Made by a program: the position numbers and the translations under genes | Part shown: positions 6,510-15,113 of the stretch, in pieces | Layout: every line of letters begins with the position of its first letter | Position numbering within the stretch: position 1 is the stretch's first letter | Notes under the pieces: generated by a model | Database searches by the model: none | What the model saw: the letters and a program-made list of their open reading frames with translations, nothing else | Told to the model about the DNA's origin: nothing | From: Lentisphaerota bacterium | Lineage (GTDB): Bacteria; Verrucomicrobiota; Kiritimatiellia; CAIQIC01; Lenti-01 | Reading direction: 5' to 3' | Length of the DNA: 39,925 nucleotides | NCBI GenBank assembly: GCA_012511885.1 | Contig: JAAZFE010000024.1 | Location: forward strand, 1 to 39,925

Positions 6510-6962
6510 TCACACCGCCGCCGGCCCCTCCACCCGAATCACCCTCACCCCATCCGCCGCATCCTCCCCCCCCCCCTCCAACCACACCCGCCAACACCCC
6601 TCCGGCGCCAACTCCCCCAACCTCTCCGCCCACTCAATCGCCACCACCCCGTCAAAATGCTCCAGATACTCCTCCACCCCCAACCCAAACGCGTCCGCCG
6701 CCCCCCGCAACCGGTACAAATCAATATGCGCCAACCCCCGCTCCCCCCGGTACTCATTAATCAGCGTAAACGTCGGACTCCCCACCGGGCGTCGCACGCC
6801 CAGCGCCCTGGCCAGCCCCTGCACAAAACACGTCTTGCCCGCGCCCAAATCGCCGTATAGACACACCACCGCGCCATCCGGCAAAACCGCCGCCAGGCGG
6901 CCCGCCAGCGCCCGCGTTTCCTCGACCGAAACCGTCTCCGTCTGCTCCCAGATTTTTCTCAT
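6510..6962 (-). CDS. tsaE: tRNA N6-threonylcarbamoyladenosine biosynthesis ATPase TsaE
   Basis: A 150-residue P-loop protein that partners TsaB and TsaD in making the t6A modification at position 37 of ANN-decoding tRNAs. Walker A is GDLGAGKT (residues 37-44), followed by the family signatures SPTFTLINEY, HIDLYRL and IEWAERL. Length is normal. It is divergent from the kinase gene at 7051 across an 88-bp gap, and no tsaB or tsaD is in the window. Its 3' end runs into a C-rich tract and the P1 palindrome. The last ~15 residues are not conserved in the family. Confidence 0.93.
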   Translation of the reverse strand: MRKIWEQTETVSVEETRALAGRLAAVLPDGAVVCLYGDLGAGKTCFVQGLARALGVRRPVGSPTFTLINEYRGERGLAHIDLYRLRGAADAFGLGVEEYLEHFDGVVAIEWAERLGELAPEGCWRVWLEGGGEDAADGVRVIRVEGPAAV

Positions 6963-7050
6963 GGCCGCATCTTCACAAATCCCCCCGCTGGACGCAACCT
7001 CTCCAATTTAGCATTTTCTTTCCCGCCCGATTGTTCCAACATGCACAGTC

Positions 7051-9345
7051 ATGGAACCCGACGCCCGCCTATCCGCGCCACCCGAGCTGCCCGGCTATGA
7101 CATCCTCCAACGCCTGGGCACGGGCGGCACTTCCACGGTCTGGCTGGCCCGGCAAATCTCCCTCGACCGCGTGGTCGCCATCAAAATCCTCTCGCCCCGG
7201 CTCCTGGCCGACCGCTCCGCCCGCGACCAGTTCAAGGAAGAGGCCCGCGCCGCCGCCAAAATCTCCAACTCCTCGATCGTCAGCGTCCTGGACTTCGGCG
7301 AGCACGACGGCTGGCTCTTCTACGTCATGGAATATGTCGAGGGAACCAATCTGTCCGACTGGATTCACCAGAATCAGCGCATGGCCCACGGACAAGTCCT
7401 CAAGCTGGCCGAAATCATCGCCACCGCCTTGGACATCATCTGGCGCGAGGCCTCGCTTATCCACTGCGACATCAAGCCCGGCAACATTCTCATCGGCAAG
7501 GATGGCGCCATCAAAATCACCGACCTCGGCCTCGCCCGGGTCGTGGGGCCGACCTCCCCCCACAGCATCTCCGAAAACATCGAGGGCACCCCCTCCTACA
7601 TCGCGCCCGAGCAAATCGAGGGCCGCGAACCCGACTGCCGTTGCGACATCTATTCGCTGGGTCTGACCCTCTACCACGTGCTGACCGGCAACCCGCCCTT
7701 CGAGGGCCGCTCCCTCGAGGACATCCTCGACGCCCAGCAGTCCGACTATCTGCCCGACCCCTGCGAGCTGGTTCCCCGCCTGCCCGTCTCCTACGGCTGG
7801 CTCCTCGCCAAAATGACCGCCAAGGATCCCGCCAAACGCCAGCAAAGCTGGACGGAAGTGCTCAAGGACATCCACCAGATCAAAGCCGGCCGCTCCCCCC
7901 TCCCCCCCTATCCCGGTGACGACGAAAGCACCATCCTGCTCAATCCGCGCCACCGCCCCTCCGCCCGCGCCAGCACCCTCAACCTCTCCATCGCCGGCAA
8001 AAAGGTCATCACCGTCTCCGCCGCGCAAAGCCCGCTGGTCAGCAAGCCCAAACGCGTCTCCGCTTCGGCCGCCTCCTCCAGCCGCGGCGGCTGCCTCCGC
8101 TTCTTCCTCTTCCTGCTGTTCCTCGGCGCGGTCGGCGCCGGGATCTGGTACTTCGCCTTCCGCGAACATCCTGAACGCGTCGAACAGCTCAAAGCGATTT
8201 TCCGCGGCGCCCCCGTCACGCCGGCCGTCACCCCGGCGCAAAAAGCCCAACCTGTCGAGGCCGAGGCGCCCCCCGCCGAACCCGGGACCACCGAAGCCGA
8301 ACCGCCCGCCGAGCCCGAGCCGGCCAGCGCGCGCACCGGCACCATCACTCCCGGCGCGTGGAATCATCCCGGCTTTATTCAGGCCGCCACCCTCTTCAAC
8401 GACACCCTCACCGCCTATCAGCAACACGTGCAGTCGCCCGATCCGGCCGACTCCGCGCTCCCCGGCCTGATCGCCGACGCCCAATACGCGGCCGTTCTCT
8501 TCGAAATCCTGCGCATTGATGCCCCCCCCGATGTCCCCGTCACCCTCTACGCCAACCAATGCTACCGCCTGGGCAACGATCTGCGCCTCGCCCGCATGAC
8601 CCCCGAAAACAAGAAAAAATATTACACCCTCGCGCCCAAGCAGCGGCATCCCGACCTCGCGCCCTATCCCACGCCCGACTACGATCCCGCCGACCCCTTC
8701 GCCCAGCGCCACGCCCAATACGGCTACGCCTGGGACACCCTCCCCTCGCCCACCGACCGGCCCGAAACCGGCGAATTCATCATGCTCCTCTCGGCCATCG
8801 CCAAGCCTTCCGCCGACACCCGCCTCCAGGTCGGCCAGTATCTGCATGGCCCGCTGCGCACCTTCATGAGCCTGGCCGACGCCTGCAAAATCCTGCGCGT
8901 CACTCCGGAAGCCCGCATCCCCATCGAGGGCGCTCCCTTCCCCTATGGCGGTTTCTTCCAGCAGACCTGCGTGGCCGGACGCCTCGGCGCCATCGGCCCC
9001 GGCCAGCCCACCTACCCCTATTTACGCCTCATCACCGACTCCGAAGACGGCCTGATTGCCGTACAGCTCTTCGACGAAAAACCCTCCCCCCCCCTCCAGT
9101 CGTCGCCCTTCAGCTTTTCGCACGCCTCGCAAATCATGGACTTCGTGACCGGTCGCGTCCTGCCCGACAAAGGCGACATCCGCGCCTTCCACAACACCCT
9201 GCGCGGCGAAGGCACCCTGCGCATTGATTCCGAAGTGGCCGACTTCAGCAACGAAGCCAATCCGGTTCCCCTGTTCCGCTCCGTGCTGCTCCTGCCCGAG
9301 CCCATTGCCAACAACCTGCTCTATCATCTCCTGGGTGGAACCTAA
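7051..9345 (+). CDS. Membrane-anchored Hanks-type Ser/Thr protein kinase
   Basis: A 764-residue PknB-like protein. The cytoplasmic kinase domain occupies about residues 15-280: glycine loop RLGTGGTSTVW, Lys45 in VVAIK, HCDIKPGN with catalytic Asp140, metal-binding Asp158 in TDLG, and the GTPSYIAPEQ activation/APE segment. The usual HRD is HCD and DFG is DLG. HCD places it among non-RD kinases, which often lack activation-loop control. A proline/serine linker leads to one transmembrane helix at about 347-369 (CLRFFLFLLFLGAVGAGIWY). This is followed by a Glu/Ala/Pro-rich spacer and an extracytoplasmic region of about 340 residues with no recognised fold. Substrates and ligand are unknown. No phosphatase gene is adjacent. 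Confidence 0.9.
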   Translation: MEPDARLSAPPELPGYDILQRLGTGGTSTVWLARQISLDRVVAIKILSPRLLADRSARDQFKEEARAAAKISNSSIVSVLDFGEHDGWLFYVMEYVEGTNLSDWIHQNQRMAHGQVLKLAEIIATALDIIWREASLIHCDIKPGNILIGKDGAIKITDLGLARVVGPTSPHSISENIEGTPSYIAPEQIEGREPDCRCDIYSLGLTLYHVLTGNPPFEGRSLEDILDAQQSDYLPDPCELVPRLPVSYGWLLAKMTAKDPAKRQQSWTEVLKDIHQIKAGRSPLPPYPGDDESTILLNPRHRPSARASTLNLSIAGKKVITVSAAQSPLVSKPKRVSASAASSSRGGCLRFFLFLLFLGAVGAGIWYFAFREHPERVEQLKAIFRGAPVTPAVTPAQKAQPVEAEAPPAEPGTTEAEPPAEPEPASARTGTITPGAWNHPGFIQAATLFNDTLTAYQQHVQSPDPADSALPGLIADAQYAAVLFEILRIDAPPDVPVTLYANQCYRLGNDLRLARMTPENKKKYYTLAPKQRHPDLAPYPTPDYDPADPFAQRHAQYGYAWDTLPSPTDRPETGEFIMLLSAIAKPSADTRLQVGQYLHGPLRTFMSLADACKILRVTPEARIPIEGAPFPYGGFFQQTCVAGRLGAIGPGQPTYPYLRLITDSEDGLIAVQLFDEKPSPPLQSSPFSFSHASQIMDFVTGRVLPDKGDIRAFHNTLRGEGTLRIDSEVADFSNEANPVPLFRSVLLLPEPIANNLLYHLLGGT

Positions 9346-9390
9346 ACGCCCCCTCCCCCCCCTTCCAAGACACCCGGCCCGTTCCGTCAC

Positions 9391-10116
9391 ATGCAAATCC
9401 TCGATCATCTCATCTCCACCCTCAACCTCGACGCCCCCGTGCGCGACATCCGCCTCGGTGTGTTTCACTCCGCCGTGCTCACCCGGCGCTGCGGCCTGGC
9501 CGCCACCCTGACGCGCGACGCCCTCCGCCAATCCCCGGCCAAACTCCAAGCCCCCGGAGACTATCTCGACTGGCCCGCCGAAGCCCTCGTCAAGCTCGCC
9601 TGTTCCTCCCGCCTGCTCGAAGCCGTCATCGGCATGGCCACCCTCAACTCCCTCCTCGAATTCGATCCGGACACCTGCCTCGAGGTCAACGCCTCCGAAC
9701 TCATCTTCGAAAAAGGACGCGACCGCAACGTCGTCATCGTGGGCCACTTCCCCTTCATTCCCGCCGTACGCGAAATCGCCCGCAACACCTGGGTGCTCGA
9801 GCAAAATCCCCGCCCCGGCGACCTCCCCGCCGAAGAAGCCGCCGACGTCATCCCCCAGGCCGATGTCGTGGCTGTCACCGGCACCGCGCTCACCAACCAC
9901 ACCCTCCCCGACCTCCTCCCCCTCTGCCGGCCGGACGCCTTCGTCATCCTCCTCGGCGACACCGCCCCCCTTTCGCCCGTCCTTTTCGACTATGGCATTT
10001 CCGCCGTCGCCGGCACCTATGCCACCGACCCCGAAACCGTCCTGCGTCATGTCTCCCAGGGCGCCACTTATCGGCAAATCCGCGGCATCCGCCGCCTCAC
10101 CCTCGTCAAAGCATAA
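9391..10116 (+). CDS. DUF4213/DUF364 Rossmann-like protein
   Basis: A 241-residue protein with an N-terminal DUF4213-like part (LGVFHSAVLTRRCGLAATL) and a C-terminal DUF364 (PF04016) Rossmann-like domain, seen in VVIVGHFPFIPAVRE, ADVVAVTGTALTNHTLPDLL and LGDTAPLSPVLFDYGI. The family has been described as putative heavy-metal chelation proteins, but its reaction is not established. It follows the kinase by 45 nt on the same strand and may share its transcript. It converges on the lipoprotein gene, with a hairpin terminator between them. Confidence 0.8.
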   Translation: MQILDHLISTLNLDAPVRDIRLGVFHSAVLTRRCGLAATLTRDALRQSPAKLQAPGDYLDWPAEALVKLACSSRLLEAVIGMATLNSLLEFDPDTCLEVNASELIFEKGRDRNVVIVGHFPFIPAVREIARNTWVLEQNPRPGDLPAEEAADVIPQADVVAVTGTALTNHTLPDLLPLCRPDAFVILLGDTAPLSPVLFDYGISAVAGTYATDPETVLRHVSQGATYRQIRGIRRLTLVKA

Positions 10117-10134
10117 CCACCCAACCTGACCCAT

Positions 10135-10182
10135 AAAAAACGCCGCCGGAAAACCCAGCGGCGCGCTTGGTCTCAAGACCAA
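10135..10182 (-). terminator. Rho-independent terminator of the lipoprotein gene
   Basis: Read on the minus strand, CGCCGC and GCGGCG arms (10158-10163 and 10141-10146) around an 11-nt loop are followed directly by six T residues (10140-10135). A second small hairpin, TTGGTCT/AGACCAA at 10167-10182, lies between it and the stop codon at 10187. The T-run is only on the minus-strand side, so it mainly serves the lipoprotein gene. Confidence 0.8.
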
Positions 10183-10186
10183 ATCA

Positions 10187-10807
10187 TTAAATCACGATAA
10201 CCACTCCCCCTCCCCCCTCACCACCCTCACCGCCTTGTTCAGGCTCAATGTACACACCCGCAGCACTGCCACGGATATCTCCCGTGCGACCGCCGCGCTC
10301 AACCCACGTTCCATGAATCGTCCGGCTGCCAAACACGTTCAGATTGACCGTGCCCTGCAGGGTGCCGACAATCTGCACGCTGTAGCCGGCCCGGCTGTAG
10401 CCGCTGCAGTCGAACGACGCGACGATGGCATCGCCATCCCGCGGCAAATGGCGGTCGGGATCATCGCCGTACTCGGTGCCCGAAGTTGAACGCAATATGC
10501 GAATCAAACCGGTATAAACAGCGCCATTGCTGTCAACGATCGTCAGATGCTGGCCTTGATGCTGGAGAACAAAAGAATAGACGCTGGCACCGCTGGCACC
10601 CCCGCGCTGATCATCCGCCGCCCGGCTGGAGGTGTTCCCCGCCGTCACTAAAAACGGACCTTCCGCGTTCCGATAGGTCCCGCTAAAGTTGACCCAGTTG
10701 TGGCTCGAACTCCAACTGTCAGAGTCGCTGGACGACGTCCAGTTGCAACCCGTGAACGCCAACGCGGCCACTGCCGCACACACGCCAATCAATGCCATCC
10801 GTTTCAT
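10187..10807 (-). CDS. Predicted lipoprotein of unknown function
   Basis: A 206-residue lipoprotein precursor. The signal MKRMALIGVCAAVAALAFTG ends in the lipobox LAFTGC, so Cys21 would be the acylated residue. After a serine-rich linker the sequence has alternating beta-type stretches (WVNFSGTYRNAEGPFLV, YSFVLQHQGQHLTIVDSNG, YSVQIVGTLQGTVNLNVF) reminiscent of small beta-barrel or lipocalin-like lipoproteins, and it ends in a glycine/glutamate-rich tail. No family is recognised. A good Shine-Dalgarno (AAGGAG) lies about 11 nt before the ATG. A 182-bp gap separates it from the upstream operon, so it probably has its own promoter. Confidence 0.75.
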   Translation of the reverse strand: MKRMALIGVCAAVAALAFTGCNWTSSSDSDSWSSSHNWVNFSGTYRNAEGPFLVTAGNTSSRAADDQRGGASGASVYSFVLQHQGQHLTIVDSNGAVYTGLIRILRSTSGTEYGDDPDRHLPRDGDAIVASFDCSGYSRAGYSVQIVGTLQGTVNLNVFGSRTIHGTWVERGGRTGDIRGSAAGVYIEPEQGGEGGEGGGGVVIVI

Positions 10808-10989
10808 CCGTCACGTCTCCTTCTTGGTCTATCGTGCACGACTCTAATCTTTCCTTGCATCTGCCGTCAATGCAATTCAGGCGGAGTAAACCCGATAGAG
10901 GCAATGACTGGCAATCAAAAAGAATCTCGCCGCGCCGATCGCGGGGCGCGCCGGCGGGCGGATTATGCCGGAATTCCGGCCGGTCGTCG

Positions 10990-11853
10990 TCATGGCTGGG
11001 CGTCCATGGCCTCAAAAAGAGCGCGGTAGTCCTCCCCCGGAATGGCCGACTGGGTCTCCCCGCCCCAATCGCCCACCCGGGCGGATGTCAGAATGAGCCG
11101 GTCGCCATAGTCGCTCAGTTCAACATGCAGCCCGGCAATGTGCGTGCCCCCGGCCAGCTGCAGTTCCTCCGCCGTCAAATCCACATGCGCCACCCGCCCC
11201 CCCGCCGGCAACTGCGACACCGTCCACAGGCAATCCAGCCCGAGGGCGGAAAGCCGCATGTTGCCCTCCGCGTCGCGCACATGCACCGTGCCCCAGCGCA
11301 TCTCCACCCGGGGAATCGAACCCAGCGCCCCCTCCTCCCACCCCGGCGTCTGCTCCGCGCCCTCGTCCGGCTCAGCGGGCCTGGGGGAGCCCTCCTCGCT
11401 GCCCAGCCGCGATGAGGGAATCACCGTATCCACGATCTCCGCGATCGCGTTAGCCGCCAGCGGTCCCGCGCCATCCGCGGCAAAGGTCGCCTCCCAGCCG
11501 TCCACCCGCACCGACTCAATCCGCGACCCACCCCTCGGCCGGATCAGGCGCCAGCGGATCCGCACCACCCGCAAATCAAAGCCGCCCTCCTCCGCCACCA
11601 TAATAACATTGCGCACTTTCAGGTTCAGCGACTCCGTCGCCCGCACATGCCCGATCTGCACCTTCAAACCGATAATCCGCGAAAGTTCCCCCTCCAGCCA
11701 GCGGCGGAAAATCTCCGTGCGCACCCCCACCTGCAAAACGCCGTACAGCACCAGCAGCAGCAGCGCCAGCCACCAGACCGCCGTGCCCAGCAGGCTGGTC
11801 GCCCCCCACCGGCGGCGGTCGCGCGTGTCATCTTTTCCGGCAGCCCGGGCCAT
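10990..11853 (-). CDS. AsmA-like membrane-anchored protein
   Basis: A 287-residue protein with one N-terminal transmembrane helix (AVWWLALLLLVLYGVLQVG), followed by a segment like the N-terminal region of AsmA/TamB proteins: FRRWLEGELSRIIGLKVQIG and onward. In that family the exposed chain forms a beta-rich structure thought to carry lipids between membranes. The middle (residues about 145-180) is a low-complexity Glu/Pro-rich linker, and the C-terminal part resumes beta-type sequence. It is shorter than typical AsmA proteins (about 600 residues), so a full transport role is uncertain. It starts 3 nt after the proC stop and is the last gene of the xdhC-zinc ribbon-yggS-proC operon. Confidence 0.55.
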   Translation of the reverse strand: MARAAGKDDTRDRRRWGATSLLGTAVWWLALLLLVLYGVLQVGVRTEIFRRWLEGELSRIIGLKVQIGHVRATESLNLKVRNVIMVAEEGGFDLRVVRIRWRLIRPRGGSRIESVRVDGWEATFAADGAGPLAANAIAEIVDTVIPSSRLGSEEGSPRPAEPDEGAEQTPGWEEGALGSIPRVEMRWGTVHVRDAEGNMRLSALGLDCLWTVSQLPAGGRVAHVDLTAEELQLAGGTHIAGLHVELSDYGDRLILTSARVGDWGGETQSAIPGEDYRALFEAMDAQP

Positions 11854-11856
11854 CGC

Positions 11857-12660
11857 TCAGCCGCCCAGTTCCGCCGCCCGGTCGCGCGCGGCCTGCACCC
11901 CCGCGGCAATCGCCGCGCTGAATCCGCCCGCCTCCATCGCCGCCAGCCCCGCCAGCGTGGTGCCCCCCTCCGAGCTCACCCGCTTGCGCAGTTCCGCGGG
12001 GGTCTGGCCCGACCTGGCCGCCAGCTCCGCCGCGCCGCGCACGGTCTCCGCCGCGAGCGTGCGCGCCAATTCCGGCGCGAAGCCCATCGCCGACGCCGTA
12101 TTCTCGAGCGCCTCGACAAACGCGAACACATAGCCCGGTCCGCTCCCGCTCAGCGCGGTGATTTCGTTCATCTTCATTTCAGGAATCCGTACCACCTTGC
12201 CGGACGCCTCGAACAGCCACTGCACCAAATCGAGGTCCTGCTCCGTCGCGCCCGGCCCCTCGCACATCGCCGAAATCCCTCTCCCCACCAGCACCGGCAG
12301 ATTCGGCATCACCCGCACCACCCGCGCCGCGGTCTGCGCCGCCAGCGCCTGCGTCGTCAGCCCCGCGCAAATTGACACCAGCAAATGCGCCTCCGACAAC
12401 GCGCCGCGCATCTCCCCCAGCACCGCCAGAGCCTGCTGCGGTTTGACCGCCAACACCACCACATCGGCGCCGGCCACCGCGGCGGTGTTGTCGGCCGTCA
12501 CATTCACACCGTACTTCGACCCAAGCCAATCGCGCCGTTCCTGCAGAATATCCGCCACCACCAAATCGCCGGCCCGGATCAGCCCGCCGGCCAGCATGCC
12601 GCTCAGAATGGCCTCCGCCATGTTGCCGCCACCAATAAACGAAATGCGTTTGTTGTTCAC
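11857..12660 (-). CDS. proC: Pyrroline-5-carboxylate reductase
   Basis: A 267-residue NAD(P)H-dependent enzyme for the last step of proline synthesis. Motifs: ISFIGGGNMAEAI Rossmann nucleotide-binding loop, DVVVLAVKPQ, SICAGLT, MPNLPVLVGRGISAM, SGSGPGYVFAFVEAL, and the C-terminal SSEGGTTLAGLAAMEAGG. The chosen start is the GTG at 12660 (V/M-NNKRISFIGGG), which gives the normal family length and has a GAAGGGAG purine stretch upstream. The open frame continues further upstream but overlaps the yggS end. The yggS-proC pairing is widely conserved. Confidence 0.93.
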   Translation of the reverse strand: MNNKRISFIGGGNMAEAILSGMLAGGLIRAGDLVVADILQERRDWLGSKYGVNVTADNTAAVAGADVVVLAVKPQQALAVLGEMRGALSEAHLLVSICAGLTTQALAAQTAARVVRVMPNLPVLVGRGISAMCEGPGATEQDLDLVQWLFEASGKVVRIPEMKMNEITALSGSGPGYVFAFVEALENTASAMGFAPELARTLAAETVRGAAELAARSGQTPAELRKRVSSEGGTTLAGLAAMEAGGFSAAIAAGVQAARDRAAELGG

Positions 12661-12685
12661 CTGTCTGCCGCTCCCTTCCCCCGAT

Positions 12686-13366
12686 TTATCGCTCACCAAA
12701 AATCCCGGTGCCCACCCGCACGAAGGTCGCGCCCTCGCCGACCGCCACCTCGAGGTCATGGGTCATGCCCATCGACAATTCATCCAGATCCATTCCCATT
12801 TCGTCGGCCCAGCGGTCGCGCAGCTCCCGCAAGGCCCGGAAAAAGGGCCGCGCCTTTTCGGGATCCGCGCTAAGCGGGGGCATCGTCATCAGGCCGCGCA
12901 CCTGCAAGTGGGTCAGTGCGTTGCCCCGCTCGAGCAGGGTCGGCAGCTCCTCCGGGGCCGCGCCCGACTTGTGTCCCTCGCCCGACACATTCACCTGCAC
13001 CAGCACATTCAACCGGCGCCCCGCCTCGCCCGCGTGCCGGTCCAGAAGTTCGAGCACCTTGATCGAGTCCACCGAGTGCACCCAGTCGAAAAGCCGCGCC
13101 GCCGATGCCGCTTTATTGCTCTGCAAGTGCCCCACCAGGTGCCACTGCAAATTCGCCGGACACCCCGGTATTTTCGCGGCGGCCTCCTGCACGCGGTTTT
13201 CGCCAAAGAGCAGTTGGCCCGCCGCCACCGCCGCGCGGATGGCCTCCGGGCCGTGCGTTTTGGAGACCGCCAGCAGGCGCACCGACTCCGCCGGGCGTCC
13301 CGCGGCCGCGCACGCCGCCGCCAAACGCTCCCGGGTCCGCGCCAGATTTCCCGCGATCGCCTCCAT
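12686..13366 (-). CDS. yggS: YggS-family PLP-binding protein
   Basis: A 226-residue PLP homeostasis protein (YggS/PROSC, alanine racemase N-terminal fold). The PLP Schiff-base lysine is Lys36 in LLAVSKTH, followed by the typical FGENRVQEA, WHLVGHLQSNK, VQVNVSGEGHKSG, LMTMPPL, and LSMGMTHDLEVAVGEGATFV phosphate-binding end. The family usually reads MGMS in this last motif; here it is MGMT. It lies directly upstream of proC, and its first base overlaps the end of the zinc ribbon gene. Confidence 0.93.
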   Translation of the reverse strand: MEAIAGNLARTRERLAAACAAAGRPAESVRLLAVSKTHGPEAIRAAVAAGQLLFGENRVQEAAAKIPGCPANLQWHLVGHLQSNKAASAARLFDWVHSVDSIKVLELLDRHAGEAGRRLNVLVQVNVSGEGHKSGAAPEELPTLLERGNALTHLQVRGLMTMPPLSADPEKARPFFRALRELRDRWADEMGMDLDELSMGMTHDLEVAVGEGATFVRVGTGIFGER

Positions 13367-14067
13367 CAGGCCCGCCCCCGCCCGCCGGCCACGGTGCGCC
13401 GCAAAACACCGGCCACATAGGGTTGCACGTCATTCGCCCAGGTCATGGACCCAAACTTGAGCTTTCGCTCGCCGCTTTCAAGCACGATTTGCAACTGCGG
13501 CACATTGTTCACATGATAATTCGACTTCTCCAGCCGCACCGTGGTCCCCGGCTCGCAGTCCAGCGCCTTGCGCCGGCCGATTCCCCCGAGTCCCGCGAAC
13601 ACCTCTACCCGCCCCTTGGCAATCCGCACCGTGGCCGCCCCAGCCAGTGTATAGAGCACCGAGACAGCCATCGCCAGCGCCACCAGCACAAACGGAATCG
13701 AGATCAGCGCCACGGGCCAGTCCAATTCCTCGGGCTTGAACCAAGTTGCCGCAATCACCGCGACGGTGGATCCGCCCCAGATCAGCGTGAACGGAATCAT
13801 AAACCACAACATGCTGCGCGAGGGCCGGTGCCGGATCACCAGCACATCCCCAAAATCACGTTGCAGGGTGACTCGCCGCGGCGGCTTGAGCAGCTCCTCG
13901 TCGCTCAGGTTGGGCACATGCAGCGTCTTCAGAAACGGCCCCTGATACCCGCACTCGCGGCACAGGGCCATGTCCTGCGCCACGTTCACGTCCTCGATCG
14001 GCAAATCACGGCCGCACTCCGGACAGGTGAACGACGGCAGCCCCGGCAGAATATCCGTCAGTTTCAC
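13366..14067 (-). CDS. Zinc ribbon membrane protein of unknown function
   Basis: A 233-residue protein with an N-terminal zinc ribbon, CPEC (Cys15, Cys18) and CREC (Cys36, Cys39). Two transmembrane helices follow at about residues 86-108 and 118-142. The C-terminal region is soluble and beta-type (RLEKSNYHVNNVPQLQIVLE). The layout resembles small bacterial proteins with PH-like C-terminal domains, but no named family is certain. It overlaps the xdhC-like gene by 4 nt upstream (ATGA) and yggS by 1 nt downstream, so it belongs to the same operon. Confidence 0.65.
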   Translation of the reverse strand: MKLTDILPGLPSFTCPECGRDLPIEDVNVAQDMALCRECGYQGPFLKTLHVPNLSDEELLKPPRRVTLQRDFGDVLVIRHRPSRSMLWFMIPFTLIWGGSTVAVIAATWFKPEELDWPVALISIPFVLVALAMAVSVLYTLAGAATVRIAKGRVEVFAGLGGIGRRKALDCEPGTTVRLEKSNYHVNNVPQLQIVLESGERKLKFGSMTWANDVQPYVAGVLRRTVAGGRGRA

Positions 14068-15089
14068 GCGCCCGTCCCGTTGTTGGCCGGCAGCTTTCCC
14101 CGCCGGGCCATGATCAATTCCGCCAAAATCGCCACCGCAATTTCCGTCGGCTCCAGCGCGCCAATCGCCTTCAGACCGATCGGCCCGCGAATGCGCGCGA
14201 TGTCTTCATCGCCGAACCCCGCCTCGCGCAACGCCCGGTGACGATCCGCCTGAGTCCCCGCGCTGCCCAGCAGCCCGATATAGCGCGCCTTCGCGCGCAA
14301 CGCGGTGTCCAGCGCGGGCACATCCAGCTTCGCGTCATGCGCCAGCACCGCCACATAGGACCGCTCATCCAGCCCCGCCTCCGGCAGGCCCTCTTGCGGC
14401 CAGCGGTGCACCACCCCCGCCGCCTCGGGAAACAAATCCGCCCGCGCGAAATCCCGCCGCGGATCCACCACCCAGACCCGAAACCCCACCCGCGAGGCCA
14501 ATTCGCACAGCGCCATCGAAATCGGCGACGCCCCCACCAGAAGCAGTCGCGGCGGCGGCGCCAAATGCTCGGCAAACCACACCCCCTCCGCGGTAGTCAC
14601 CCGCCGGGTCCCCCCGCGAATCCACAACGCCCCCAGCGCGGCCGCCAAGTCCTCCGCTGGCGGCGCCTCGCCCGGCCGCACCAAAACCTGCTCAGAATCG
14701 CCCCCCAGCCGCGTCAACAAAATCGCCTGCTCCTCCGGCCCCAACCGGCCGGCTTCCTTCCAAGCCTTGCACCCGGGATCATGCCGCCGCAGCCAGACAT
14801 CAATCTCACCCCCGCACGACAACCCCACCTCGAGACTCGGACCAAACGACGCACCGTAATGGACCATCCGCGCCCCCCCCTCGCCGCGCAGCAACCTCAG
14901 CAAATGCTCGCGCAAATCGCTTTCCACGCAGCCCATCGAAACCGCGCCAATCATCTCCCCCCGCTCATTCACCGCCAGACGCGCCCCCGGCTGACGTGGC
15001 GACGAATGCTGCACCCCCACCAAAATCGCCTCCGCGCTGGCCACTCCCGCCGCGTCCCAGCCGCGCACAATATCCATCACATCCTTCAT
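14064..15089 (-). CDS. XdhC/CoxI-family protein
   Basis: A 341-residue protein with both parts of the XdhC family. The N-terminal XdhC_CoxI domain has SSPRQPGARLAVNERGEMIG, VSMGCVESDL and LSCGGEIDVWL. A C-terminal Rossmann domain has LLVGASPISMALCELASRVG, YVAVLAHDAKLDVPAL and ARIRGPIGLKAIGALEPTEIAVAILAE (read in shorter blocks). XdhC proteins help sulfurate and insert molybdenum cofactor into xanthine dehydrogenase-type enzymes. No molybdoenzyme gene is in the window, so the partner is unknown. The ATG at 15089 is preferred; the frame could also open with TTG at 15113. It appears to be the first gene of the operon running down to 10990. Confidence 0.82.
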   Translation of the reverse strand: MKDVMDIVRGWDAAGVASAEAILVGVQHSSPRQPGARLAVNERGEMIGAVSMGCVESDLREHLLRLLRGEGGARMVHYGASFGPSLEVGLSCGGEIDVWLRRHDPGCKAWKEAGRLGPEEQAILLTRLGGDSEQVLVRPGEAPPAEDLAAALGALWIRGGTRRVTTAEGVWFAEHLAPPPRLLLVGASPISMALCELASRVGFRVWVVDPRRDFARADLFPEAAGVVHRWPQEGLPEAGLDERSYVAVLAHDAKLDVPALDTALRAKARYIGLLGSAGTQADRHRALREAGFGDEDIARIRGPIGLKAIGALEPTEIAVAILAELIMARRGKLPANNGTGA

Positions 15090-15113
15090 CAACAAAACAT
15101 CATACCCCCCCAA

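Noticed and set aside
7069-8847. 592-codon minus-strand frame opposite the kinase
   Set aside because: Same strand-bias artefact; the kinase motifs on the plus strand are unambiguous.
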